Source: Paludibacteraceae bacterium (GTDB taxonomy: Bacteria; Bacteroidota; Bacteroidia; Bacteroidales; Paludibacteraceae). From it: DNA of 40,974 nt. The notes below the pieces were generated by a model, which was given only the letters and a program-made list of their open reading frames with translations, ran no database searches and was not told the DNA's origin. The stretch spans positions 1 through 40,974 of the forward strand of contig JAEEMG010000098.1 in the NCBI GenBank assembly GCA_016283095.1. The letters run 5' to 3'. Shown piece after piece: positions 34,227-40,974 of the stretch. The position numbers were made by a program, and so were the translations under genes. Numbering within the stretch: position 1 is the first letter of the stretch; every line of letters starts with the position of its first letter.

Positions 34227-34736
34227 GGAGATCCACCTGGTGACGAGAATTTAGAATTTATTAGAAGTGTATGTCGTCCCACTGAGCAAGATTTGGGAGA
34301 TGCATCATTAATACCTTTTCTTGATCCCGTATTTGAAAAGCTTCAGGAATGGACAGCTGAAGGTCTTCAATATTTGGGTATTGGAGAAGAAAATTCATAC
34401 AAGTTAGCTGCTGGTGCATTCTTAATTGTTTCATTAAAAGGTGGAGGTAAGAGTAAAACTTCAACTAATAGGGTGAAGAAAGGTTCTCAACATGGAAATT
34501 CATTATCTAGTACTAGACCAACATAGGGGTATAAATTGTATGAGAATGAAACTAATAGATTTCTTAAAAATGGTATAACATCAAGAAAAATATCAGAAAC
34601 TCGTTATACCAAAAAAAATATGAAAGATAAACATATGAAGCATTTTTGACCTTTACCTAATCGTAAGGCAGCTTACGACTGGGGGGATCACCAAAATTGT
34701 ATTGACCGAGGTGCTTGGAATAAAAATATGCATTAA
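34227..34736 (+). pseudogene. Rhs toxin C-terminal remnant 2, two nonsense codons
   Basis: A single frame from 34227 to the TAA at 34734-34736 reads GDPPGDENLEFI, then IPFLDPVFEKLQEWTAEGLQ, GGGKSK, KLYENETNRFLKNGITSRK, PLPNRKAAYDW and ends GAWNKNMH. It is broken only by a TAG at 34524-34526 and a TGA shortly before PLPNRKAAYDW. The composition and closing NKNMH resemble tips of Bacteroidales Rhs toxins; I cannot name the catalytic fold. The Rhs core is missing upstream, where repeat copy F is joined directly. An intact gene follows 26 nt later. Confidence 0.7.
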
Positions 34737-34762
34737 TTTTTAATTCTTTAAGTTTAATATAA

Positions 34763-35224
34763 ATGGAAGATAATATTTTAGGTTGTTTTATGTCAACGTG
34801 TCATGATTATGACGAGACAGAAGAAGAGAATTTAAGGAAAGATAAAATAGGCGAGGTGTTTCGATTTTTAATTTGGGGAGAAGATGGTAAAGGAGGCGTT
34901 TCTCAGAAATTGAAAACAATACCATATGAACCGTATGGTAATGATTTGATTTTAATTTTGCTACAATTTAATGTACTTCCAAATGATTATTTACGTAGTG
35001 CTTTAAAGGAGATAGAACCTTATAGAAAAAAAGAAAAGTCTATAGGTATTAATATAATAATTGAAGAGGAATTTTTTGTTTTATCAAAAAACGATCAGCT
35101 TTCTTATATAAAAGATGTTATTTTATATAAATTGACATTGCTAAAAGATGTTGTTAAAAGAAGAAAATTAGATACAAAAGTTGATTTGCTAATAAATACT
35201 GTTACTAAAGTTCTTGTGTGGTAG
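34763..35224 (+). CDS. candidate cytoplasmic immunity protein
   Basis: The 153-aa protein has no signal peptide or membrane segment and is rich in charged residues (EPYRKKEKSIGINIIIEEEF). It starts 26 nt after the toxin remnant at 34227-34736, the standard place for the cognate immunity gene. It looks intact although its toxin is dead, consistent with an orphan immunity gene that protects against siblings' toxins. The cytoplasmic location suggests a toxin acting inside the cell. The immunity assignment rests on position. Confidence 0.65.
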   Translation: MEDNILGCFMSTCHDYDETEEENLRKDKIGEVFRFLIWGEDGKGGVSQKLKTIPYEPYGNDLILILLQFNVLPNDYLRSALKEIEPYRKKEKSIGINIIIEEEFFVLSKNDQLSYIKDVILYKLTLLKDVVKRRKLDTKVDLLINTVTKVLVW

Positions 35225-35291
35225 TCTTTTGACAATACGGAAATTCAGATGAAACCTCTCGTATCTTCGTCGCTCTGTCAAATCTACGACT

Positions 35292-36240
35292 ATGAGATTT
35301 GAGCCAAAGAATAAGAATGGCGAGAATGTAAGCGATGACAATGATGTCACAACCAATATTGTTGAGAACACATATGGCAATTTTGGTAATCTGACAGAAT
35401 ACAAATATACAGACGGCATCACTAATGCAAGCTATACGACAACAATTCAGTATAAGGTTTATGATGAGGAGACGGGAGTGTTCGGATTGCAATGCCAAGG
35501 AACTAGATAACGAGACTGGTTTGTACTACTATGGAGCAAGATATCTGGATCCTACTGGGGCAATTTGGCTATCTGTAGACCCTCTATTTGAGAAGTATGC
35601 TGGAATGAGTCCGTACAATTATTGTATGGGAAATCCGGTAAAATTGGTGGATCCGGATGGAAGAAAAGTATTATTCCCGAATGGTATGAACATGACAGAT
35701 CGCCAAACTGCAATCGAAATGATCTTTGCTTATTATCATGATAATCCCAATATGACAACAATAGTGACGCACGGAGACAAGTTTTCTATGCAATTCAATG
35801 GATTGAATATTATATACCCACGTGATGTCTATAATTATTTGATTGATAATAGTCCGGTATTCAATAATAAAGAAAGTGAAATCATAGAAGGCTCTGGAAT
35901 CAGATCAATTGTGTTGTTTCATTCTTGTTCTACAGGAGCCGGAGAGTTAAATATTCAAACTGAATGTTCAGAAAGCGAGTATTTTAAGAATACGTTGATA
36001 GTAGCACCTACAGGCGATATATTAGGAAGTGGAAGTGATATATCCACTGGTTATAAATCTGAAATAGGAATATTTGTTAAAGGAAAAGAAAATGAAGCAG
36101 TAAATGAGGATCCTGGCAATTGGAGCCTAAAATTAAATGGAAAACAAATAGGTACAATTCCTGGAACTGAAACTCCAAGTTTTGAAAACATAGAAAAGGT
36201 TGTAAAAGAATATATTAATACAAATAAGGAAGTGGAATGA
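35292..36240 (+). pseudogene. Rhs remnant 3: YD-repeat, core and cysteine-peptidase-like tip
   Basis: Two frames are joined. 35292-35510 encodes YD-repeat sequence (ENTYGNFGNLTEYKYTDG). From about 35491 a different frame encodes the Rhs core NAKELDNETGLYYYGARYL, DPTGAIWLSVDP, SPYNYCMGNPV and DPDGR, then a tip of about 190 residues ending at 36240. The tip has a hydrophobic strand plus HG (TIVTHGD, 35770-35775) and, 52 residues later, a hydrophobic strand plus SC (SIVLFHSCSTG, Cys codon 35926-35928). This is the arrangement of clan CD peptidases. The next gene overlaps its stop. Confidence 0.75.
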
Positions 36241-37040
36241 TGAGAGTAAAGTTTCTTATTTTGGGTTTATGTTTTTTGGGAATAATAAATGCACAAGAAA
36301 AAAAATATAATGATTTTTTTTGTCGTATTATTAAGAATTGCAAAGTTGATGATTTAGATGTGGCTCGCTATAATAAGGATAGCGTTTTATATTTGAACAC
36401 GTATGATATTGAGTATGTTGACTGTCAGTTCTTTTTATATATGCTTGAGTACGCTTATCGCTATAATGATCAAATGGCTTTTCTTTATCTTTCTAATTAT
36501 TTGCAGGATTTCTACAAGCGTTATGATCTTATTCCTGGTAATTTGGCTTTAGATATGATACAGAAGTTTCGCAATGAATATAGATTAGAGGACGAAGTTT
36601 CAAAAGATAATATAGAAGCCGAGTTAAAGCATAAATTTCATAAATTGAAAAGAGAGGAAAAACACAACTTAGATTTTTATCCTGTCATATGTGATGTGTT
36701 TTCAACTGATCATTTTGATCATTATAAAACCAGTTTGTTGTTTGAGTCTCTTTGTTATAACATAAAAAAAATATCAGGACCTGGTGACAAGGAAGCTCAA
36801 TTATTCTTTTTGTCATTTATTCTTGCGGATCAAACGCTGAACCCATTGGCATATAAATATATGATTGAATCAATAAGTTTTTTTTATGTAGGAAGTGCTT
36901 TGAAAATGAATGATAATATCTTTGATTTTGTTAAGTTATGGACCAATCTAATACCAGATATGATATTGGGTAGTAGCAAAAGTGAATTTATAGATTCGTT
37001 AAGAGAATATATATATAAAGACAGATCTATTTGTAAATAA
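36237..37040 (+). CDS. candidate secreted immunity protein for Rhs tip 3
   Basis: The 267-aa protein has a signal peptide (MRVKFLILGLCFLGIINAQ) and an all-helical, aromatic-rich mature part. Its ATG overlaps the TGA of the Rhs tip (ATGA), the tightest coupling in the array. That strongly suggests toxin-immunity pairing. A periplasmic immunity protein would imply that the toxin works in, or passes through, the periplasm. No family recognised. Confidence 0.65.
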   Translation: MMRVKFLILGLCFLGIINAQEKKYNDFFCRIIKNCKVDDLDVARYNKDSVLYLNTYDIEYVDCQFFLYMLEYAYRYNDQMAFLYLSNYLQDFYKRYDLIPGNLALDMIQKFRNEYRLEDEVSKDNIEAELKHKFHKLKREEKHNLDFYPVICDVFSTDHFDHYKTSLLFESLCYNIKKISGPGDKEAQLFFLSFILADQTLNPLAYKYMIESISFFYVGSALKMNDNIFDFVKLWTNLIPDMILGSSKSEFIDSLREYIYKDRSICK

Positions 37041-37205
37041 TTTATATTTGTAAGCATCTAACATGGATGATTTTATATGTTATTTTCGGTTTTTTATTAA
37101 TTAGAAAAGATGTCTTCAACATTCTATGATATCGATGTCTACGTCTATATCGCAGTAGAAACTTGATATTTTGTGTCTTCATATAAGGAGAGATTTTAAT
37201 GGATC

Positions 37206-37254
37206 AATAGTCCATGGTCAAACGACTTCGACGTTTGACAACTATAGACTGTAG
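37206..37254 (+). repeat. RLRRLPTIACSDNRYHG repeat, copy 2
   Basis: The frame reads VKRLRRLTTIDC. Relative to copy 1, CGT to CGA and ACC to ACT are synonymous, while the first of these breaks the inner stem; GTCAAAC/GTTTGAC still pair. Upstream, 37041-37205 holds no gene or motif I can support. Confidence 0.6.
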
Positions 37255-37259
37255 GAAAC

Positions 37260-37384
37260 GAGGAATTGCAAAGGGCGGAACGCCCTTGCCCCCGTCCCAT
37301 TCGAGCGAGCCCGTAAGGGCGAGCGAGAAAAGAAAGAATTGAAGAGATGTAAATTATTTTAAATCATTAATTTTACATCGTCGA
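37260..37384 (+). repeat. 3'-end structured repeat, copy G
   Basis: GAGGAATTGCAAAGGGCG-GAA-CGCCCTT, then GAGCGAGCCC-GTAA-GGGCGAGCGAG (one pair longer than other copies), then GATGTAAATTA ... TAATTTTACATC. It ends in CGTCG. Position 3' of the 36237 gene, in sense. Confidence 0.9.
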
Positions 37385-37496
37385 CACAAAAAATACGACA
37401 AGCGATCTTTTGACAGTGTTCCGATATGAGAATACATTACTGGAACGCCTCTATAAAAGTGGCGAACCAGTTCCCCTTTCAGGGGGCTAGGGGGCT
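37385..37496 (+). repeat. Rhs-tip junction repeat, left copy
   Basis: The segment carries TACGACAAGCGATCTTTTGA, GCCTCTATAAAAGTGGCG and a CCCC ... GGGG hairpin before CTAGGGGGCTT. It recurs at 40391-40492 with few differences and one 10-nt deletion. In both places it ends at the same Rhs codon. Confidence 0.85.
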
Positions 37497-37881
37497 TGTT
37501 CAACTTCTTACGTGACAGATGCAGACGGCAACATTGCACAGCATGTGGAGTATATCCCTTATGGTGAAGTCTTCGTAGAGGAGCGTAATTCCCAATTCTC
37601 AACTAATTTCTTGTTCAATGCCAAGGAACTAGATAACGAGACTGGTCTCTACTATTATGGCGCAAGATACTTGGATCCTACGGGGGCAATGTGGTTGAGC
37701 GTGGATCCTGTCTTCCATGCAGGTACAAGTCCATATGCGTATTGCTTAGGAAATCCGGTGAAGATGGCGGATCTGGATGGAAGGGTAGAGTATAAAGAAG
37801 ATGGAACTGTTGATGTTGATTTCGAAGCAGACCAATTTTAATCCTAATAGCAATAGAAGAACGCCTCTTAGTGTAAAATAA
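37497..37881 (+). pseudogene. Rhs remnant 4: core with deleted tip
   Basis: The frame enters at STSYVTDADGNIAQHVEYIP, which in complete Rhs proteins follows the DHLG motif. It continues through the core NAKELDNETGLYYYGARYL to MADLDGRVEYKEDGTVD. After 25 residues of tip it stops (37841), but a neighbouring frame reads NFNPNSNRRTPLSVK to a TAA at 37881. The toxin domain therefore appears deleted, leaving its last 15 residues. A secreted protein gene follows 15 nt later. Confidence 0.7.
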
Positions 37882-37896
37882 TTATAGGTGATAAAT

Positions 37897-39000
37897 ATGG
37901 ATAAGTTTTTATTTGTTACTTTTCTGTGGCTATTTTTCATTGAGTACTCTTTTGCTCAGTCGGAACATTCTGTTCGTGAATGTTTTGTGAAGAATGGAAA
38001 TACAGAGATAATAATATCACATAGCAATGCGATCTATTCAATAGCTCAATATTTTGACATGATAGATGAAAATTCAAAATATGAGCAAAGTCCAGATGCT
38101 AGTCACCGATATATTCCTGAGAATGATTCAATACCATTTTATTCAGATGATGAATATCATAATGAGTTGTTTAAATTGACTAGAAAAATTTTATATTCAA
38201 ATTATGATAGTATAATATCATATATAAACAACACAGGATTACTTGATGGTTCACCGATTTATAGGGATTCTGTTTATAAGGTTCTTTTTTTCTATAAATG
38301 GTCAGGAGAAAACTTTTGCTATAGTCAACAAGATAAATATGGTTTATTGTCTTATGATTCATTTAATATGGCTAAACAAATGTCTGCTTTAAGTGGCTTT
38401 GCTGAAATCATACATTACAATGATTTTTTTCGGGAAAATTATAATGCTTATTATGACTATATGACTAATATAGTTCCATGTATAGAGGATATGCGTATTT
38501 GGATGAATGAAGTGTTTGGTGTTAATTATGAAAGGTTTGATTTTCTTACATCTCCATTTTCTGATCCATTTTGTCTTGAATTATATGAGAATGAAGATAG
38601 TTCTAGGGTTACTGTGATTGGAGGAGCCTTTGCTTTTGATGATATTATTTATGATGTTATGGAGAACGAATCATTAAAAAGTCTTCTGTATAATTCTGAT
38701 TTTTATCTTTTTGAAATGTTGATGAATCGCTATGCTGAACGAGTTAGACAAAAAGATTTACTTTCTTACGATTATACATATAAAGTTCTGTTGGCTATGT
38801 TTTTGTTGTATTGTAATGATATGCAATCAAAGGATTTTTTTGAAAAAGAAAAAAATTATGTACGTTATAGGTTTGGGGTTAAATCTTTTTCAAATGAGAT
38901 AGAACCTATATATAGTAAATTGTTGCATCTAAGAGATAAAAAAGAAAAGAATCTGTTGCATATTTATATAGATATGTTGGAAAATCTGTGCGGTTATTAA
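37897..39000 (+). CDS. candidate secreted immunity protein for Rhs tip 4
   Basis: The 367-aa product has a signal peptide (MDKFLFVTFLWLFFIEYSFAQ) and a helical, Tyr- and Asp-rich mature part. Start at 37897 is preferred to 37888, as it gives a typical leader. It lies 15 nt after the remnant of a toxin tip. It is similar in style, though not clearly in sequence, to the 36237 product. No known family. The immunity role is inferred from position. Confidence 0.6.
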   Translation: MDKFLFVTFLWLFFIEYSFAQSEHSVRECFVKNGNTEIIISHSNAIYSIAQYFDMIDENSKYEQSPDASHRYIPENDSIPFYSDDEYHNELFKLTRKILYSNYDSIISYINNTGLLDGSPIYRDSVYKVLFFYKWSGENFCYSQQDKYGLLSYDSFNMAKQMSALSGFAEIIHYNDFFRENYNAYYDYMTNIVPCIEDMRIWMNEVFGVNYERFDFLTSPFSDPFCLELYENEDSSRVTVIGGAFAFDDIIYDVMENESLKSLLYNSDFYLFEMLMNRYAERVRQKDLLSYDYTYKVLLAMFLLYCNDMQSKDFFEKEKNYVRYRFGVKSFSNEIEPIYSKLLHLRDKKEKNLLHIYIDMLENLCGY

Positions 39001-39147
39001 TGTATGTATAAATTTTTATGTATAAGAATGGGGATAACAAGTGGTAGAACAAACTGACGTACACCTCGGAGAATATGTTAATATCAAAAAAAATTGAAAA
39101 GCGATCTTTAAGAGTCTGGGCATTCCATATAGCATAGTTCAGGAAAC

Positions 39148-39270
39148 GAGGAATTGCAAAGGGCGGAACGCTCTTGCCCCCTCACCCCTTCGAGCGAGCC
39201 GTAAGGCGAGCGAGAAAAGAAAGAATGGAAGAGATGTAAATTATTTAAAATCATTAATTTTACACCGTCG
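39148..39270 (+). repeat. 3'-end structured repeat, copy H
   Basis: The first stem has one change (CGCTC for CGCCC); the second, GCC-GTAA-GGC, and the GTAAATTA ... TAATTTTAC pair are intact, ending ACACCGTCG. It is 3' of the 37897 gene, in sense. An AAGCGATCTTT lies on each side (39099, 39287). The rest of 39001-39147 has no gene. Confidence 0.9.
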
Positions 39271-39288
39271 AATCAAAAAATACGACAA

Positions 39289-39453
39289 GCGATCTTTGGA
39301 GTCGGTGCTGCAGGTTTTATTGGTGCAACTATTTCCTTTACCACTGAGGTATATAGACGTTTTGGTGTGTGGTTTATAGAGAAGGTAAATGAAGCAAATG
39401 AATTTTTTAGGGAAAATCCTCTATATTTTTATCAAAGTGCTGGATTTTATTAA
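39289..39453 (+). pseudogene. Rhs toxin C-terminal remnant 5, glycine-rich tip
   Basis: An open frame fused directly to the repeat's AAGCGATCTTT reads GVGAAGFIGATISFTTEVYR, FGVWFIEKVNEANEFF and ends YFYQSAGFY. The glycine-rich hydrophobic start resembles the linker before toxin domains of Rhs tips; the final helix may be toxin. Core and start codon are missing. A 14-bp hairpin follows, then a membrane protein gene. Confidence 0.55.
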
Positions 39454-39461
39454 TTTTGTAA

Positions 39462-39494
39462 AACAAGTGTTCTCTTTTATAGAGAACACTTGTT
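39462..39494 (+). terminator. strong hairpin after Rhs remnant 5
   Basis: A perfect 14-bp stem (39462-39475 with 39481-39494) has a 5-nt loop. No clear T tract follows, so termination is likely but not certain. Confidence 0.5.
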
Positions 39495-39582
39495 GCTTGA
39501 TATAATTGTTTCTAAATGTCATTAGAATATAATTTGTAAAATTCTCAAGGTAACAAGTTTTTTTATTATTTGTTTTTGAATT

Positions 39583-40122
39583 ATGGAGATGACTGTTGAT
39601 TTGATAGATAAAAAGTATTATAAATATTTAATATTTGAATTAATGATGAGTATGCCTGTTCTTATTTTTAGTATTTTTTATTGTGCACCATCATTTTATA
39701 CAAGATATGGTTCTGATATAATAACTTTGATTTTTTCTGAAATTTTCATGCTGTTTTGTTTGAATTTCCTTTTTTTTTCGGAAATGAGTCAATATTGGAT
39801 TGTCTATCAAAAATTTAAGCATTCTAAACTTATATTTAATGAAAATAGTGTTATGTTTGATAGTGATCATCATAATAAAATTATATTAAGGGAAGACATT
39901 TATAGAATAGAGATTTATGAGGATCATAATTATTTGTCTTTTTTAGGTAACCTGTTGAAAATTTATTATGGCAAGCATGGTAAATACATATTTGTATATC
40001 AAGCATATGACACAGATTTGCTAAGTGGATTGTTTTATGATAAAATTGATTTAGTTTATAAAAAATCATTTTTACCTTATTTCTCTCTAATTAACCACAA
40101 GTCGACAAATTTAGTTGATTGA
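39583..40122 (+). CDS. candidate membrane immunity protein for Rhs tip 5
   Basis: The 179-aa protein has two membrane helices (about residues 15-35 and 45-67) and a C-terminal domain that resembles a bacterial PH-like domain (KLIFNENSVMF ... REDIYRIEIYED). It lies 129 nt after the toxin tip remnant. A membrane immunity protein would suit a toxin acting on the inner membrane. The assignment is from position and topology only. Confidence 0.55.
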   Translation: MEMTVDLIDKKYYKYLIFELMMSMPVLIFSIFYCAPSFYTRYGSDIITLIFSEIFMLFCLNFLFFSEMSQYWIVYQKFKHSKLIFNENSVMFDSDHHNKIILREDIYRIEIYEDHNYLSFLGNLLKIYYGKHGKYIFVYQAYDTDLLSGLFYDKIDLVYKKSFLPYFSLINHKSTNLVD

Positions 40123-40146
40123 TGAATAAAATCCGACAAAGAAAAA

Positions 40147-40206
40147 TCAATCGTCTTCGACGTTTGCCAACCATAGCCTGTTCTGATAACCGTTACCACG
40201 GTTGGT
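40147..40206 (+). repeat. RLRRLPTIACSDNRYHG repeat, copy 3
   Basis: The frame reads NRLRRLPTIACSDNRYHG and then WFANIQKRSF to a stop; KRSF is encoded by the AAGCGATCTTT at 40221-40231, so that 11-mer may be the end of the same coding unit. The left outer arm of the palindrome is absent here. Confidence 0.7.
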
Positions 40207-40270
40207 TTGCAAACATTCAAAAGCGATCTTTTTAAATTCTGAATAATACTGAAGTTGGGTATTATGAGAT

Positions 40271-40390
40271 GAGGAATTGCAAAGGGCGGAACGCCCTTGC
40301 CCCTCTCCTTCGAGCGAGCCGAAAGGCGAGCGGGAAAAGAAAGAATTGAAGAGATGTAAATTATTTAAAATCATTAATTTTACACCGTCG
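40271..40390 (+). repeat. 3'-end structured repeat, copy I
   Basis: The first hairpin is intact. The second is GCC-GAAA-GGC, a GNRA loop like the GTAA of other copies, and the third pair GTAAATTA ... TAATTTTAC ends ACACCGTCG. It is 3' of the 39583 gene, in sense. Confidence 0.9.
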
Positions 40391-40492
40391 AATCAAAAAA
40401 TACGACAAGCGATCTTTTGACAGTGTTCCGATTTGAGAATACGCCTCTATAAAAGTGGCGAACCAGTTCCCCCTTCAAGGGGCTAGGGGGCT
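40391..40492 (+). repeat. Rhs-tip junction repeat, right copy
   Basis: It matches 37385-37496 apart from a 10-nt deletion near 40441 and scattered changes, and includes AAGCGATCTTT at 40407-40417. It ends at the same Rhs codon as the left copy. Confidence 0.85.
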
Positions 40493-40885
40493 TGTTCTAC
40501 TTCCTACGTGACTGATGCAGATGGAAACATTGCCCAGCATGTGGAGTATATCCCATACGGCGAAGTGTTTGTAGAAGAAAGAAACAATTCTTTCTCTACA
40601 AACTACCTATTCAATTACTGGTGGCGTAGCAGGATTAACATGTGGTGCAAGCTTGGCTGCAACGGTGGTTTCAACAGGAACAGCAAATGTTGTAGATGGA
40701 GAAGTTAATCGAAGAATACAAGGAAAGGAGACAAAGGCTAGTGATGTTGCATTAGGCACTCAGGGCAACTAAAAATCCACGAACAATTTTTGAATTGAAC
40801 TATAAAGGAGATGTAAAAAATAGTTGCAGTGTCTGTAGGTAATAATGGCTATATTGTAGGAGCAAATATGAGATCTTTAGAATAA
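40493..40885 (+). pseudogene. Rhs remnant 6: partial core fused to toxin tip, frameshifted
   Basis: The frame enters at STSYVTDADGNIAQHVEYIP, reaches NSFSTNYLFN and then loses frame. Another frame continues as TGGVAGLTCGASLAATVVS, NVVDGEVNRRIQGKETKASD, a glycine-rich pre-toxin region. After a stop and a further shift near an A6 run (about 40816-40822), IVAVSVGNNGYIVGANMRSL ends at 40885. Most of the core is deleted. At least two frameshifts make it inactive. The next gene starts 1 nt after its stop. Confidence 0.65.
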
Positions 40886-40886
40886 A

Positions 40887-40974
40887 ATGGAAATAAATTA
40901 TATAAAAATAATGCCGGAGATAGGTTGTTATCCTATTTGGGTTGGAGTTGACGGTAATATCAAAGACACCGTCG
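40887..40974 (+). CDS. candidate immunity gene, 5' part only
   Basis: An ATG 1 nt after the toxin stop opens a frame of 29 complete codons (MEINYIKIMPEIGCYPIWVG onwards) that runs off the window. Position and lack of signal peptide suit a cytoplasmic immunity protein. Too little is present to name a family. Confidence 0.5.
   Translation, partial: MEINYIKIMPEIGCYPIWVGVDGNIKDTV

Noticed and set aside
34136-40360. Plus-strand frames through the repeat reading GIAKGGTPLPPHPFERAVRRA
   Set aside because: Open in several copies, but with no consistent start; backbone copies A, B and C do not keep the frame, while hairpin pairing is kept. RNA or DNA structure explains the data better.
31485-40974. 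Insertion sequence or integron as the mover of the accessory cassettes
   Set aside because: No transposase, integrase or attC-like fold with an associated recombinase was found. Homologous recombination through the shared repeats suffices.

Overview
The window comes from a member of the Bacteroidota, most likely order Bacteroidales. Many genes are preceded by the phylum's TTTG / TAnnTTTG promoter pair, Shine-Dalgarno sites are not visible, and several families are largely restricted to this group (DUF3822, a DUF6057-like membrane protein, WG-repeat and PD40 lipoproteins, DUF4143 ATPases). No rRNA, tRNA, CRISPR array or transposase gene was seen. Positions 1-28.6 kb are chromosomal backbone, mostly on the minus strand. 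In order they hold: a DUF4143 ATPase behind a 32-bp tandem repeat; a long-chain acyl-CoA synthetase; the acpP-fabF-rnc operon; purN on the plus strand; a minus cluster reading 230-aa protein, DUF3822, rsmD, folB, pyridoxal kinase-like, xseA, xseB and a MORN-repeat protein; a divergent RecD-like helicase and a second DUF4143 ATPase; rplS; a frr-rsgA-histidine kinase-lipoprotein cluster; thpR; and a tightly overlapping six-gene operon (apbE, WG-repeat protein, RhlE-type helicase, low-molecular-weight phosphatase, DUF6057-like protein, PD40 lipoprotein with a CXXCH motif). Positions 28.6-41 kb look visibly more AT-rich, are all on the plus strand, and are accessory. Genes for small secreted or lipoprotein products of unknown function are followed by a series of broken Rhs C-terminal tips. 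Each tip retains part of the conserved Rhs core or of a toxin tip, and most are directly followed by an intact gene that is a plausible immunity gene. I count six Rhs remnants and five adjacent immunity candidates, the last cut by the window edge. One tip carries an HG ... HSC arrangement resembling clan CD cysteine peptidases and overlaps by 4 nt the gene of a secreted partner. Two remnants start at the same codon of the core and share the same upstream segment, which suggests tip shuffling by homologous recombination. The most unusual signal is a dispersed structured repeat (about 60 bp core, up to about 125 bp in accessory copies). Ten or eleven copies, including some that share little primary sequence, keep two hairpins with compensatory changes. 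Every copy I found lies 3' of a gene and in the same orientation as that gene, in backbone and accessory DNA alike. It may be a 3'-UTR, terminator or retron/REP-like element, and in the Rhs array it forms part of the repeated DNA between modules. All calls are by eye from the sequence; no database or folding computation was run.
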